A stretch of 64,000 bases of DNA from Flaveria trinervia (lineage: Eukaryota > Streptophyta > Magnoliopsida > Asterales > Asteraceae): NCBI GenBank assembly GCA_025506515.1, contig JACCIX010000502.1, forward strand, positions 186,001 through 250,000, written 5' to 3'. The notes beneath the pieces are model-generated. The model had not been told where the DNA came from. It did not search any database and saw only the letters and a program-made list of their open reading frames with translations. The translations under genes and the position numbers were made by a program. Positions 20,437 through 31,974 of this stretch are shown in pieces (positions within the stretch are counted from its first letter, which is position 1; every line of letters starts with the position of its first letter).

Positions 20437-21455
20437 TTACAGGTTGGACTTTAGGTCACTAGCTCTTCTAGGTGGAGTTAGAGAACTCCGCTTAGAAGAC
20501 CTAGGTCTAGAGTCCAGAAGATCAATCTTCTTCCTAGGTGTCTGATAGAAATGACAGTCGGAAGCAATGTGTCCACATTCTCCACAGTTGTAGCATGACC
20601 TGCTATCAACTTTATGAGTAGACTTTCTTTGTGGAGAAGTGCGTGACACTCTAGTAACATCAATCACTTTAGTTTTTGACTCTTGGATGTTTGATGTTTT
20701 CTCTGGTATAACAAACTTTACTGATTTAACCTGTTTTCCTTTTGGTTAACTGGTTTTTGACTTGAAGCATGTGAAAAAGTAACATTTGAAGTCCTTTTAG
20801 GTTCTGATTTGACTCTATTGACCCTGACTGTAAATTAACTTTTTCAAATTCATTTTCCAGGTTAACACATGGCATTTTACCCTTTGCCTTTGAAGTGGCC
20901 TCCTTTTGTTTCTTACCAGATTCAGTAGATGAACATGAGGTGTCTGGATCAGTAACAAGAGGAGTGGTCACCACATGATCCTTGATGGGGTTATTATTTA
21001 CTGGTCTAGACTTGGTGTTCATCAAGGTCTCAGGTGGTGGTGGAACCACTTTGTAGCCTAATCCCTCCCCGTTATCCTTTCTCTTACTAAGTGTTGAACT
21101 ATGTGAGAAGAACTAGTCCAACTATGCAGTTTCTGTTTTAATGAATTAACTTCGACTTCTAAAACTGCTTTTTGTTTCTTAGTGTCTTCTAGGGAGTTAA
21201 GATAGTACCTAATGTCGTTTGCTTGGTTAAAAGCCACTACTTCGGTTTCCCTAAGTTGTTTGGTCAATAGGTCTATCTTTTCTTTATAACAATGCTCATT
21301 TTGTTTTAGCACTCTATTTGCCTCAGTACACAGACGTAAATCTTTTACTAAGTTATCATTATGGTCTAATAACCTAGCAAAATTTTCATCTATGCTCTTC
21401 CTAAACGTGTCACAATCAGAACAAGCATGGTTATTAAAAAGTCGGTCAGTGGTAC
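20437..21455 (-). pseudogene. Element B gag tail: coiled coil and second zinc knuckle
   Basis: A heptad-rich stretch (21312-21058, KEKIDLLTKQLRETEVVAF type) predicts a coiled coil. It is followed by Pro/Ser/Lys-rich sequence and a second knuckle, CYNCGECGHIASDC, near 20598-20557. Frameshifts near 21057 and 20725 break the frame. Two knuckles separated by a coiled coil are compatible with the large gag of SIRE-type elements. Confidence 0.7.
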
Positions 21456-23056
21456 TTACCTGAGTTGGTCAGAAGTATTAGCCATCAGTGCCGCATCAGA
21501 TGATTCTGGTTCTGTCGACTCTGGCTTTTCTGTCTCTGAGGTGGAAACTTCCTCATTTGGCTTGTAGCTGACCTCGGCTGCAGTTGTTTCTTCACTATGT
21601 GACATTGCAATTTCAACTGCTATATCACCTTCACTCGCAGAATCATCGTCAATATCCTCGACACTGGCAATGTTAGATTCTCCTGGTGAGACAAACCTGA
21701 AACTCCAATCCTGTCCTTCATCATCATGAGCAGTTAGTGCTTTAGGGTCCTTGTTTGATGAAGTAGAATTAGAGGGTTGCTTGTCCTGGCGAGTAAATGA
21801 TGAGAACGGGTTCCCATTCCCCGTCTTCTTTGGCTTGACACATTCTCGTTTGAAGTGCCCCTTCTCACCACAGTTAAAGCAGGTCACTTTACTCTTGTCG
21901 AAGCCAAAGGTGGTGTCCTTAGTAGCAACCAAGTTCTGTCCAGTCTTTTTCACAAACTTCTTCGCCCTCCGAACAGCACTTGCTAAGGCCCACATTATAT
22001 CCATTCTTTCAAGCTCCATCTCATCCACCTGCTCGTAGTCCTCATCTGCCAGATGGCAGTTTCCAATCTTCCCAGCAACAAGTCCATCATATGAATGAAC
22101 CACTGCTGCTAAGAGATCCATATGCTCTCGTGCTACTTCCACGGTCACATTACCGAAGTTCTCGTCTTCAGTTTGGTAGCGTTTGCTTCTGATCCAATAT
22201 GATGGGTACATGATGACCCAGACGTGTCTGATCCAGAAGGAGAAGCATGTGGGGACCTGACGAGCTAGACACAAAAGCAGTCTGGAGGGGTGCTCCAGAT
22301 GCCTTTGCTTGAGGTGTGGCGTTGTATAAAGCTGGATTTTGTGTGTACGAAGACTTCTGAGCTCTATACTTCATCCTTAGTGCTTCTTCTCGCAACTTAA
22401 GAATGAAGTCATTTATATCCAGCTTTACAAGGATTCCATTCTGTCTCAGGTTAGACACGAATGTAGCCCACTTATCAGGCAACCCGTCTGCGAAGTTGCT
22501 TACTTTTTCTTCCATGGTAGTAGCCACTCCATGTGTATGCAATTCGCTCATCAAGTGGTAGAATCTATCTATGACGTCGTCCAAGCTTTCATTACCAATT
22601 GATGAGAAGTTATCGAATTCCTTCTTTAACTCCTTTGCCTTGATTGCCTTCAATGATGCATTACCATCATATCTCTTCTCTAGCGCATCCCACAGTTTCT
22701 TGGACTGCTTGTTCTCGGAATACTGGTGGAATATGTCTTTGGGGATAGACTGAGTGATCAATGCATATACTCTTTTCTCTGCATTGTACTTTACTTTCTG
22801 TGTGTCGGTCATCCCGCTTAATGTTAGTTTAACCCATCAGCTCCCACCGATGTACTATAACCTGTCTCAATGGCTTCCCACAGATTAGGATCTACTCCAT
22901 TAAGGTAGATCTCAAAACGTTGTTTCCAGTGGGGAAACTCATCTAAAGTCAAGAGCTTTGGTGGTTTATTGTGATTCCCCACCTCACTCTCAAGCAGCAA
23001 CAGATTCTGTATCCTTGAGTCTTCCCAGCAGTAAAGGCTGACATCTGATCTTCCAT
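21456..23056 (-). pseudogene. Element B gag, N-terminal and central part
   Basis: The start is the ATG at 23056 (MEDQMSA), the first after the leader. The core 22812-22168 reads as a UBN2-type gag: AEKRVYALITQSIPKDIF, KKLWDALEKRYDG and a FYHLMSELHTHGV segment. A frameshift near 22200-22270 moves the reading to the frame that holds the first zinc knuckle, CFNCGEKGHFKREC (near 21880), followed by an acidic tail. The early region 23056-22812 also contains stops. Forms the particle shell and binds RNA. Confidence 0.85.
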
Positions 23057-23096
23057 GATGAATAAACTTATAATCTAATCAAACAAACTTTTACTG

Positions 23097-23335
23097 ATGC
23101 GACTGAAGGATGCGAATGAGCTAATCGTGCGTATAAGCTCTGCGATTGGTTCAATCGTGCGAATGAACTGGGCGATTGGTTCAGTCGTGCGAATGAATCT
23201 GGTGCGTATGAGCTATGTGAACGAACGGTTCAATCGGCCGAATGAAGGTGCGACTAGGTCCAATCGTGCGTATGAGCAGTACGAATGGAGTCCAGTCGTA
23301 CGAATGAGTCAGTCGTGCGATTGAAGCTGCTGGTT
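23097..23335 (-). repeat. Dyad-word array in the gag leader of element B
   Basis: About twelve ATTCG, AGTCG or AATCG words and variants (TCGTGCG, TCGTACG, TCGGCCG spacers) in the untranslated leader, 40 to 280 bases before the gag ATG. The words are the same as in the LTR U3 but lie downstream of the LTR. Confidence 0.8.
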
Positions 23336-23536
23336 TGCGAAAATTTCTTGGTTTGACGGTTTTCAGCCGTAAAAACTCGAAATTTAAAAATTCTGATTGC
23401 CTGAGTCCGTAGAAACCAAACATCGATGAGCAGGGAACTTCCAAGATCACTTTTGATGCCAAAGATTGCGTTTTTAGTGTAAAAACACAAACTTTATGCA
23501 ATCTTGATTGAATCAACACGTAATCAAGAGCCAATA

Positions 23537-23548
23537 GCTCTGATACCA
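23537..23548 (-). other. Primer-binding site of element B
   Basis: TGGTATCAGAGC on the - strand, two bases inside the 5' LTR. It is complementary to the 3' end of plant initiator tRNA-Met, which primes minus-strand cDNA. Confidence 0.95.
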
Positions 23549-23550
23549 CT

Positions 23551-24260
23551 TGTTAGGACCTGGTATTGGACTGAAATACCTAGAGATCACGTGTATACCG
23601 GATCAAATAGTGCGGAATCCTATTTGATTGGCGATCCAATCAGTGAGAACACACGAAGAATCAATCAAGGATTGAAACTAACGTTAGAAATCGATAAGGA
23701 ATCGATCTAATGTGTTCTATGAACTGGAGGAGAACGTTTGGAAGGTTTCTGGACGGCTAGGGTTCGTATGGAATTGAACTTGATCGAATCTCTCTGTTTT
23801 TCACGAATTGAGTTGTATTTATAGGTTGGCACTCTTCAATCGTGCGACTGAACCATTAGTTTGGTTCAGTCGTGCGATTGAACCATGCGGTTGGTTCATT
23901 CGTGCGACTGAGTGTTCAGTCGTGCGATGAGCCAATCTTATGTTACAGTCGTACGACTGATCCAGTCTCCTGGTTCAGTCGTGCGACTGAGTCAATCGTA
24001 TGAGGTTCTTCATGCTTATGGTTCATTCGCATGAGCCATTCGCATGGGAACTTCATTAAGTTAAGTTTGAATGTTTTAGTTAATTAATATAATATTATAT
24101 GTAATCATTCAAGTAATCATAAACCAATCAATTCATTTACGACTCATTAATGAACTATTAAACATTATAACCAACAGACTATCAATATCAGTTCATTAAT
24201 CATACCAAACAAGATCTATTACATCACATATCACGATCTAGGGACATACATGTATCAACA
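23551..24260 (-). repeat. Element B 5' LTR
   Basis: 710 bp, TG...CA on the element strand. It carries the word array (23837-24046), TATAAATA at 23816-23823 with a 13-bp gap between, and the R-U5 part down to 23551. It starts the genomic RNA of the element. Confidence 0.95.
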
Positions 24261-24265
24261 AATTC
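24261..24265. repeat. Target-site duplication of element B, right copy (AATTC)
   Basis: Directly follows the LTR end ATGTATCAACA and repeats 10179-10183. Confidence 0.95.
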
Positions 24266-27200
24266 AATGTTTGATTAAGGTGAGGTGACTCTTCTTTATG
24301 TAGTGTGTTGTAAATTGACCACCCTTCAACGGTACAGCAATAAGCCCAATTAATAAGACACACAATCATTTAACCATTTTTTAGTTATCACTAAAAGCAA
24401 ATTTCATGTAACGCACACGAACACCATTTGATTCCCTTCTTACATGCGACTATAACTAAGGTGTTCCTCACCATTCAAGCATCTTGATCTCAATTAAAAA
24501 AGGGCTTTAGTCAAATTCAGTCTCTCAAGCTCTACACGGTTTAATGTCGAGTGGTATACCAAGTGCGTGTTGAATCCCGTCGCCCTCATGGTCACGGATA
24601 CTCTCCTCCTCATAAAAACATCTATGCGCACAAAATCATTGTAAGGTTTTCTTACACTCCTAGATTCGATTTTACATGCGAAACAAAGCCCCATGTTAAT
24701 ATGATTTTGAGCTGATTTCAAGTTCAATCAGATTGAATCGAGACCTAGGGTCATGCGAATTGGGGGTTCTATTTAATAATTGCTTTTACAAATTTAAAAC
24801 TAATCCTAATCAGATTTGGGGCGCTGGCCCCCGCCGGTTAAAGCTTCGTACTCATACGCATGGGACCGGGGTTCGATCCCGGGCACTCGCATGTAATTTT
24901 AAAAAACTCTTTTCATTATTTCCATAATAAGAAATTATTAAAATATTTTAAGTTAATATAAAAATTACTTTATTAACTAACACCTTTCAGAAATTATTAA
25001 AATTAATTTAAAGATTGAAAGATATGGTTTTTTCATATATTCATATCATTTAGAGAATAATAAAAGTTATAAAACATTATTAATTTATTTATATGATCTA
25101 AATATATTAAAAATAAATGATCAACTTAAATTATTTTGGGTATTTTTAAATCTGTGTTTTACGAATGCTTTAAATAATTAATTATTCAATTAATTGTTTA
25201 ATCGCGTTATATCATAAGTAATTATTAAATTATTTAATTTCTTTCACATGTTATACTAAATCTTTATTAAATTAAATTATTATAAATTAAGCCACTTGAC
25301 TCACTACTCTTAATTATTTTAATGATTCATTACATCTTTATTTCAACGTATAATCGGATATTATTTTAAGACCCCAAATTCCAATTGAAATCCTAGTTCG
25401 CATTTGGTTATTAATCATGTTCACAACTTAATCTTGAAACTTATACGTTTAGGTATCCTGTAGAAGAAATCGTTGGAGCAAACCTTCATTTCTTGTAATA
25501 ATCTAAGATCATCTTCTATATCATATGAGTTTTCATGCCCCTCTTTACATTATTTCACACCTTTTAGGGTGAACATGTTAACATTATAAATTTATACTTG
25601 TAAACATCTTGATACTTTTAATGCACTAGCAGTTCATCTTTAATCTTATCATGGTTATTTGTAATATTGTGAGACTTATATGATAGACATTATGTGTTGA
25701 CAATCATTAACTATTGCTAGCCTAGCGACATCATAGATCTATGGGCCTAACAAGCCTACTTGCTGCTAAATCTGAGGTTATTGCTGGCTCCTGATGACGT
25801 ATGACTTGTTCATCATGGAAACCAAGTACACTTAGCTAATATTTATAACTTATTGTGGTCATCTTTGTCAAGGTTTTATTGCATCATTATGTTGTCTATA
25901 AACTTGCAATATTCGTAACCGATCACATGAATTGCTACTTTTAAACTTATATGCTTATGTATGAATAACCCTTGAAAATCACTAACATATAAATGTTGAC
26001 TTTATTTTTAACATGTTTCAAAAAATACCCAAGGTTGATAAATAATACTGAAGTATGTTTACATCTAGGGTTGGACCTAGGAATAAAAGACATGTCTTCA
26101 AATCTTGAGATTGTTGGACTTATGATATGTTTTATTTTGTTTGAGTCTTATGGTTCTAATTTGCATTTTAAAACTTATGGTTAATTATATTTACAATTAT
26201 TGGTAGTGTTATGTGGATGAGAACAATCTTAACCCTCACACCTCAACGTTCCCGCCATTAAGGTTGGGGTGTGATACACCACGTCCGCTCAACACAAACA
26301 TGCGACCACTACCTCCGGTAAACACACACCTGCGACCATCAACTCCAATCAACACCAAGCTAAAACAGCAAATCGCAACCTCATCGTCTTCCTCCCTCCG
26401 GAAACCCAAATCTAGGGCGGCTAATCATTTTTTATAACAAGCTCCGCCACAACAGCCTGCGTAACCAAGCTCCACCACAACTGTCATTTGGCTACAATCA
26501 TCACCCATCGATGATGCCTGAAATGTTAGGGGTCAATTTCGTCAGAGTAATCGAGCCCCATCACAACCATCGCTAAACTGCAGCCGTTTCTAGATTTTCC
26601 TTACGGCGACTGCCGACATCCATCTTGACAGAGGTCGCAGATCCACTGCCGACCAAGAATGAATATTATATGATATATTTGCAAAATCCATTTGATTTTT
26701 GCTTGGGTATAATACTAGTATCATATTTCAAATGGTCATTATGCTTGATGTTGGTGGTTGTAGTGATTTGGGGATGGTTGTGGTGGTAACTATGGTGGTG
26801 GTGGTATACTGGCGGTAGTCTTGGTGGTGTGGGGGTGATGTCGTACAGAAAGGAAGGGAGGGGGAGGGGTGGGTATTATTATTTTTAGTTAGATTTAAAT
26901 GTTTGTTAGAAGGTTATTTTGGTTATTTTTTAAGACTTAACTGGGAAACTTAACCTTTGTTAGTGTCGGGAACTACCGATGTGCATACCATGTAAAGTAT
27001 AGGCCCGCATCTGTAATTAATTGAAAGTAGCGACTAAAGTTGCAATACGTGCATACCTAGGGACTATCCGTGTAATTTGCTCTTATATGTATATATATAT
27101 ATATGCAAAATGTTTTTCAATTTTTATTTTTCAAAGTTTCTTAAAATTAATTTTAAATCGCACGGTTTTAAACGTCTTATTTAAACACTCGTCTTATCTA

Positions 27201-27284
27201 ACGAAAAATCTAAATGAGTTTGGCTTATTTAAGAAGCTTCCTTTTTAAACAAACCTTTTAAAACTATTTAACAAATATGTGTGT
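24266..27284. other. Gene-free AT-rich region with one tRNA-like unit
   Basis: I see no gene. Short open frames here (for example 26213-26437) lack any recognisable motif. A GGT/GTG-rich low-complexity tract lies at 26740-26840 and a short TA tract at 27084-27103. The part right of 24261 could include the end of element A's LTR, but its partner is not available for comparison. Confidence 0.5.
24815..24892 (+). repeat. tRNA-like unit (tRNA-derived SINE head or tRNA pseudogene)
   Basis: GGTTCGATCCC at 24870-24880 is an exact pol III B-box (T-arm) match, and GCCGGTTAAAGC about 45 bases upstream resembles an A-box/D-arm. The acceptor arms do not pair well and no CCA-adjacent discriminator is evident, so a working tRNA gene is unlikely. 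A short A-rich run follows. Confidence 0.45.
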
Positions 27285-27289
27285 GTATA

Positions 27290-29219
27290 TGTAACATCCG
27301 ATTATTCTATTAAAGTAAATCAAAGAAGGAAACATCAATAAACCAAAGTTGAAGGGTTAAAAATGTAAAAGGAGACAAAAGTACAAAAGTTAGTGTAAAG
27401 GTGGGCATGGCCGCCCACCCTCTTTTCACATCACCTTTTCATCGGTTCTAGAGGGAGAGAGAGAGATATAAACTTTCGGGTTTGAACAAGAAGAAAAAGA
27501 AGAGGCTGAATTCAAGGTAAGAATTCAAAGTTTCTAAGTGTTCATGATGGGTTTTGTCTCGGTTATGCGCTTATGTGTTTGTGTGTGTTCGTGTGTGTGT
27601 GTTTGGTGGGTTTCTAGGTGTTTGAACTCATTTACATACGGGTTAGGAGGGAGACACACCCAAAGTTGCACCAGGTGAGTTTCTACACCCCGGTTTTACT
27701 TGTTTTAAACTCTTTGGGGCTGAAAATGTATTTAAACGATTTTACAGTGTTTATGTATGTATACCCATATGTATTATGCATGTTTGATGATGATTCTTAA
27801 ATGCTTATAGGTTGTTCATGTTTAGAATTGCCTTGGTAAGCTTAGAACAAATAGGTTTGATGTTTGGGTTCGAAAATATCCTAGAAACATGTTGAGCAGA
27901 AGGTTCATGCGCCTAAATAAGGCTCATGCGCTGGAAATGCCTTAGAAATGTTTTAAGTGTAACTCATGCGCCTGAACAGTGGTTCATGCACCTAGAATTT
28001 GTAATCGAACGACTAAGTGTCGGGCCATGCGCCCCGATACTGTTCATGCCTCCGAATGGCCATGCGCCTAAGTGTCCATGCGTCCAAATGGACCATACGC
28101 CCGAATAGTTCATGCGCCTGAATGGTTCATGCACCTAAGTGTCAAAGCGGTTGAGTGTTGACTGATATGCCTGCATAGTGATGAAGCGCCCAAACAGGGC
28201 TCATGCGCCCAAATAGTATTGGTGCGCCTAAACACTTAGAAATTTATTACGAAATTTTTTAGGAGTCTGTGCTACTAATGTTTTGACCAAGGTTTGACTA
28301 GGGCTTATTAATGCTTAGTTTTATGCATGATTATCATTGTTTTATGATTGTTCTGTATTATTATTATTACTATTAGTGTATGACTTTACGTGGTGTGTTT
28401 ATTATTATAGCGTAAAGTATTACTAATAACAATAAAGCGAAAGAGCAATGAAGAAGAGAAGTGGAACTTAAATAAAATGTTAACAAGTCTTGCAAGCTTA
28501 TAGGAGGTGCACGACCATGTTGTCGTTAGCTCAACTGTGATGTGGGTTAGCTACCCTATTATGCACACGGGACCAGTCAATTGAGATTGACGGACCTTTG
28601 CAGCGTACCCTAGGTGACTGGGTCGGCCTTGTATGTAGTAATCAGTGCCCATTGGGGTACCAGACGGCTCAGCACCAGTTTCCCCCACGTATATAGTTTA
28701 GGGTATTGTTTATTGGTCCACATAAACAGTGAAAGATAAAAATAAAAGAGTATAGAATAAACAAGGCATATAGTAAAGAGAAGAAGCATTATCTGGTTGT
28801 ATAGTTAATGTGTGCTCACATATAAAGAGATGAAATTTCATAAAAAGAGTCTTTTCATATGTATACCTTACAGAAAGCATTTTATTACTTTTAAAACTAT
28901 AACTCACTCAGCAACGCTGACTTTTATACATTTTCAGTTGGCAGGTAAACATTGCTGAGGATGGCACGAGGGTGAAGCTACTTGGCAGGGAAAGATTGAC
29001 ATCTATTCCTACTTGTTATTGTTGTTGTTTTGTAATGCAATTAAACAATTCTTTTGTATTCGGTTAAACAATAGTGTATTGTTCAACAACAGTGTTTTTA
29101 ATGAAATGAATGGCTTTTGTTAAAATAATTCCGCTGCTTAAGCTTGTAAATTTATAATGTTTAATGTATTTAATGTTGTGAATGACCAACTGTGAGGTCT
29201 CCAGGAACGGGGCCTTACA
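27290..29219 (+). repeat. Element C 5' LTR
   Basis: 1930 bp. Contains a GA-rich tract, two donor-like sites (27517, 27675), a CATGCGCC word array (27905-28240) and an acceptor-like TTTTCAG (28931-28937). The end CCTTACA is followed by the PBS. Confidence 0.93.
27905..28240 (+). repeat. CATGCGCC word array in the 5' LTR of element C
   Basis: Around fifteen copies of CATGCGCC or one-off variants spaced about 15-30 bases apart and linked by TAAGTGT, TGAATGG or AATAG fragments. The 3' LTR (34828-35160) and the solo LTR (37990-38310) carry diverged versions, so the array is part of the family's LTR. Confidence 0.75.
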
Positions 29220-29222
29220 AGT

Positions 29223-29234
29223 TGGTATCAGAGC
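29223..29234 (+). other. Primer-binding site of element C
   Basis: TGGTATCAGAGC three bases after the 5' LTR end, complementary to initiator tRNA-Met. Confidence 0.95.
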
Positions 29235-29569
29235 CAAATTTTAAGAGAATTGGTTAAATAATTTTTTAAAAACCTAAACTTAAACTGAAAATGGGACAAC
29301 TGGAGGGATGTCAGCCCGAGTAGCTACGTACCATCAGGTATTTTCTTTAATGTTAATCGGCATTACGTGCGCATGTTATGTGATTTATGTGCCTTTAGTA
29401 GATTTAGATACTGATTAAGTCAGGATAGGAAATGCTTGGGGTATGAAGAGTAAAGTAATTGGCTAATCACAACTGGCCACTGTAATTAGGGACTTACTAT
29501 ACTTGACATAAACTGAGTTATTACCTAGAATGACCGTGTTAGTGTTTGAATCGTATAGTGTGTTAGAGG

Positions 29570-30360
29570 ATGGCTGGACAGAAATCTTCCAAGACTCCTA
29601 GAGGCAGAGGTCGTCCACGTGTGACTAGGAGTAGTGCTAAGGCTCATGAGACGACCCATAAGAACCTTGAGGTTCATGGCCGAAGCAAAGAGAATGAGAA
29701 TGCTAGCTTGAATGCCTCAGCTAGGGAGGCGATTCTGATGAAGTACACCAGGTCATGCAGACAGTCTTACCGTTTGTGGTGACTGAAGTCATCAGGGCTA
29801 TGAGAAGTGAGGAGAGGAAGGAGAATGAGACTAGAAAGGGATCAACGGGCAAGGGAAGCAGAGGGGAGGAGGAACAACCAAAGCCTGAGACTGTGTTGTC
29901 CGATGAGGAAGAGGATGATGCAGTGGGGTAGCGACCGGAGGGTGCCGTTATGGGCCGTTCCAAAGGTGTAAGCCCCGACTTTCGATGGCAATGGCAATGT
30001 TGCTGCCGCTCACCACTGGGTGAAGGAGATAGAGGCAGTCTTGGAGATCAGTGAGTGTCGCGAGGACCAGAAGGTGAAGTTCGCAACTCACTCTTTCGTT
30101 GATTCAGCGTTGTGTTGGCGGGACAATATTGTCCAAGCTGAGGGTGCCAGAGCCATCGGGAAAATGCAATGGAAGGAGTTTAAGCAGTTGGTGATTGAGT
30201 AATTCTGTCCTCACAGGGAACTCGATAAAATCGAGAGGGATTTCTTGCAACTTGAAGCGGGAACCATGACCCCCAGCAGTACACCACTAAATTCAACGAG
30301 ATGGCGAGGCTGGTGCTGGATCAGGTGACGCTGGTGTCAAGGAAGATCAAGAGGTACATC
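29570..30360 (+). pseudogene. Element C gag, N-terminal part
   Basis: ATG at 29570 opens a basic start (KTPRGRGRPRVTRSSAK), broken near 29770. The retrotransposon-gag core follows around 30020-30200, with FATHSFVDSALCWRDN and WKEFKQLVIE, then a stop at 30200. Remaining gag helices can be followed in shifted frames to about 30360. Confidence 0.75.
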
Positions 30361-30365
30361 CAGGG

Positions 30366-31322
30366 ATGCCGGCTGACATTCGCAGGCACCTGATTGCTGC
30401 TCTGCCAAGTACCTTTCGATTGGTGGTGGATTTGGCGGGTAGATTGTATGATGAGAAAGAGGAGACTGTGGTGGAGGTGAAGAAGACGAGTGGGAATGGT
30501 AAGAACTGGAATGGGAAGAGGTCTGGACGTGGTGGTTTCACTCCAAACAACAAGAAGATGAAGGTAGACGATCATGGGGTGTTGTCAAGATCAGGGCTGA
30601 AAAAGTGTGGCAGATGTGGAAGGGAGCATACCGGTGAGTGCAGGATGGGAATGATTGTATGCTTCAGGTGTGGCAAGCCTGGCCACATCGCTAGAGACTG
30701 TAGGGCGTTGAAGTGCTATAACTGTGGCGGGGAGGGCCACGTGACCAAAGACTGTAAGAAGCCGAGGGCGGAGAGCTCTGGAGCGAAGAAGAAGCCGGAG
30801 GAAGAAGGGCAGAGGGCAAGTGCTAGAGCTTACACCATGACCCGGGAGGAAGCCAGAGCTGATCCCGATGTCGTGTCAGGTATGTTTCTAGTAAACCAAA
30901 CTTGTGCCTCTTTATTGTTTGATTCTGGTGCTAGTAGGAGTTTTATTTCCACTACTTTCTGTGCTAAGTTGCCTATTAGTAGTAGAAATGTTAGTGAACC
31001 ATTCGAAGTAGAAACCGCTATTGGTAAGTCCACTAAAATTACTGATGTGATAGAAGATTGTGCTATAGAACTAGAAGATCATAGGTTTGCTACTAGGTTA
31101 CACATGATGCCCCTAGGTGGATTTGATGTAGTACTAGGGATGGAATGGTTAGCAACTTATGAAGCACTCATATGTCGCAAGAAAATGATTCGATTAGTTG
31201 CGCCCGATGGGAGTTTGGTTACGATTTATGGAGATCGCGTTACTACGATCCCGAAGGTGATTTCGATGGCGGTGGGTGGGAAGTGCATGAAACGTGGATG
31301 TAGTGCCTACTTGGCAACGTAA
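30366..31322 (+). pseudogene. Element C gag C-terminus with zinc knuckles, and protease
   Basis: A clean 318-residue frame. CGRCGREHTGEC, CFRCGKPGHIARDC and CYNCGGEGHVTKDC are one degenerate and two perfect zinc knuckles around residues 80-130. The aspartic protease follows with LLFDSGASRSFIS and FDVVLGMEWL. Gag and protease are in one frame, as usual for chromoviruses. The frame stops at the start of the protease-RT junction. Confidence 0.88.
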
Positions 31323-31974
31323 AAGATGTGGATGCGTTGGTACCACAATTATCTGAGGTACCAGTGGTGTGCGACTTTCCGGACGTATTCCCGGAAGACT
31401 TACCCGGCGTGCCGCCGGATCGCGAGATAGAGTTCCAAATTGATTTGATACCCGGTGCTCAACCCGTTGCCAAAGCACCATATCGATTAGCTCGACTGAG
31501 ATGAAGGAACTCATGAGCCAATTGCAGAAGTTAATGGATAAGGGATTCATTCGACCGAGTATCTCTCTGTGGGGTGCTCCGGTATTGTTTGTAAAGAAAA
31601 GGACGGAAGTATGCGAATGTGCATTGACTATCGAGAGCTGAACAAGTTGACGGGAAGAATCGGTACCCGTTACCAAGGATTGAGACTTTTTCCACCAGCT
31701 CCAAGGTGCCAGTTGGTTCTCGAGAATAGATCTACGATGAGGCTACCATCAATTGAAGGTGAAGGAACAAGACATTCCTAAGACAGCTTTCCGTACGCGT
31801 TATGGACTCTACGAGTTCCTCGTTATGTCTGTTGGTCTGACTAAGGCGCCAGCTGCTTTATGGATTGATGAATCGAGTGTGCTGACCGATGTTGGATAGA
31901 TCAGTGATTGTGTTCTTTGATGATATCTGTTTTTCTCGAAGAGTGAAGAAGAGCATGCCGGTCATATTCGGGAG
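31323..31974 (+). pseudogene. Element C reverse transcriptase, N-terminal half (frameshifted)
   Basis: Short pieces in shifting frames: VPPDREIEFQIDLIPG, SMRMCIDYRELNKLT, a YHQLKVKEQDIPKTAF-like tract and the catalytic VFFDDI near 31908-31926. At least four frame changes occur in 650 bases, far more than in integrase, so RT decayed heavily. Confidence 0.8.

Larger units (their letters stand above)
10184..24260 (-). mobile_element. Element B: nearly complete 14.1-kb SIRE-like Ty1/copia retrotransposon
   Basis: Two LTRs of 709 and 710 bp bound the element, with TG...CA ends, PBS, PPT and a perfect AATTC duplication. On the - strand the order is 5' LTR, leader, gag, protease, integrase, RT, RNase H, spacer with promoter-like block, ORF3, PPT and 3' LTR. 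The LTRs differ at only about ten places by eye, mostly one-base indels, so insertion was recent compared with element C. Gag, pol and ORF3 carry frameshifts, so this copy is probably not autonomous. The 14-kb length reflects a 6-kb extra segment beyond pol. Confidence 0.95.

Noticed and set aside
10469..24046. The word arrays as a CRISPR array
   Set aside because: Plant nuclear context, irregular spacing, no constant repeat with unique spacers, and the words lie inside retrotransposon control regions.
26213..26437. 74-residue Pro/Thr/Ser-rich open frame as a host gene
   Set aside because: No start context, no motif, low-complexity composition, and stops follow at once; it looks like chance.
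27467..27472. TATAAA in the 5' LTR of element C as the family promoter
   Set aside because: The 3' LTR reads GCAGAA at this place and the solo LTR lacks it too, so it is not a conserved feature of the family.
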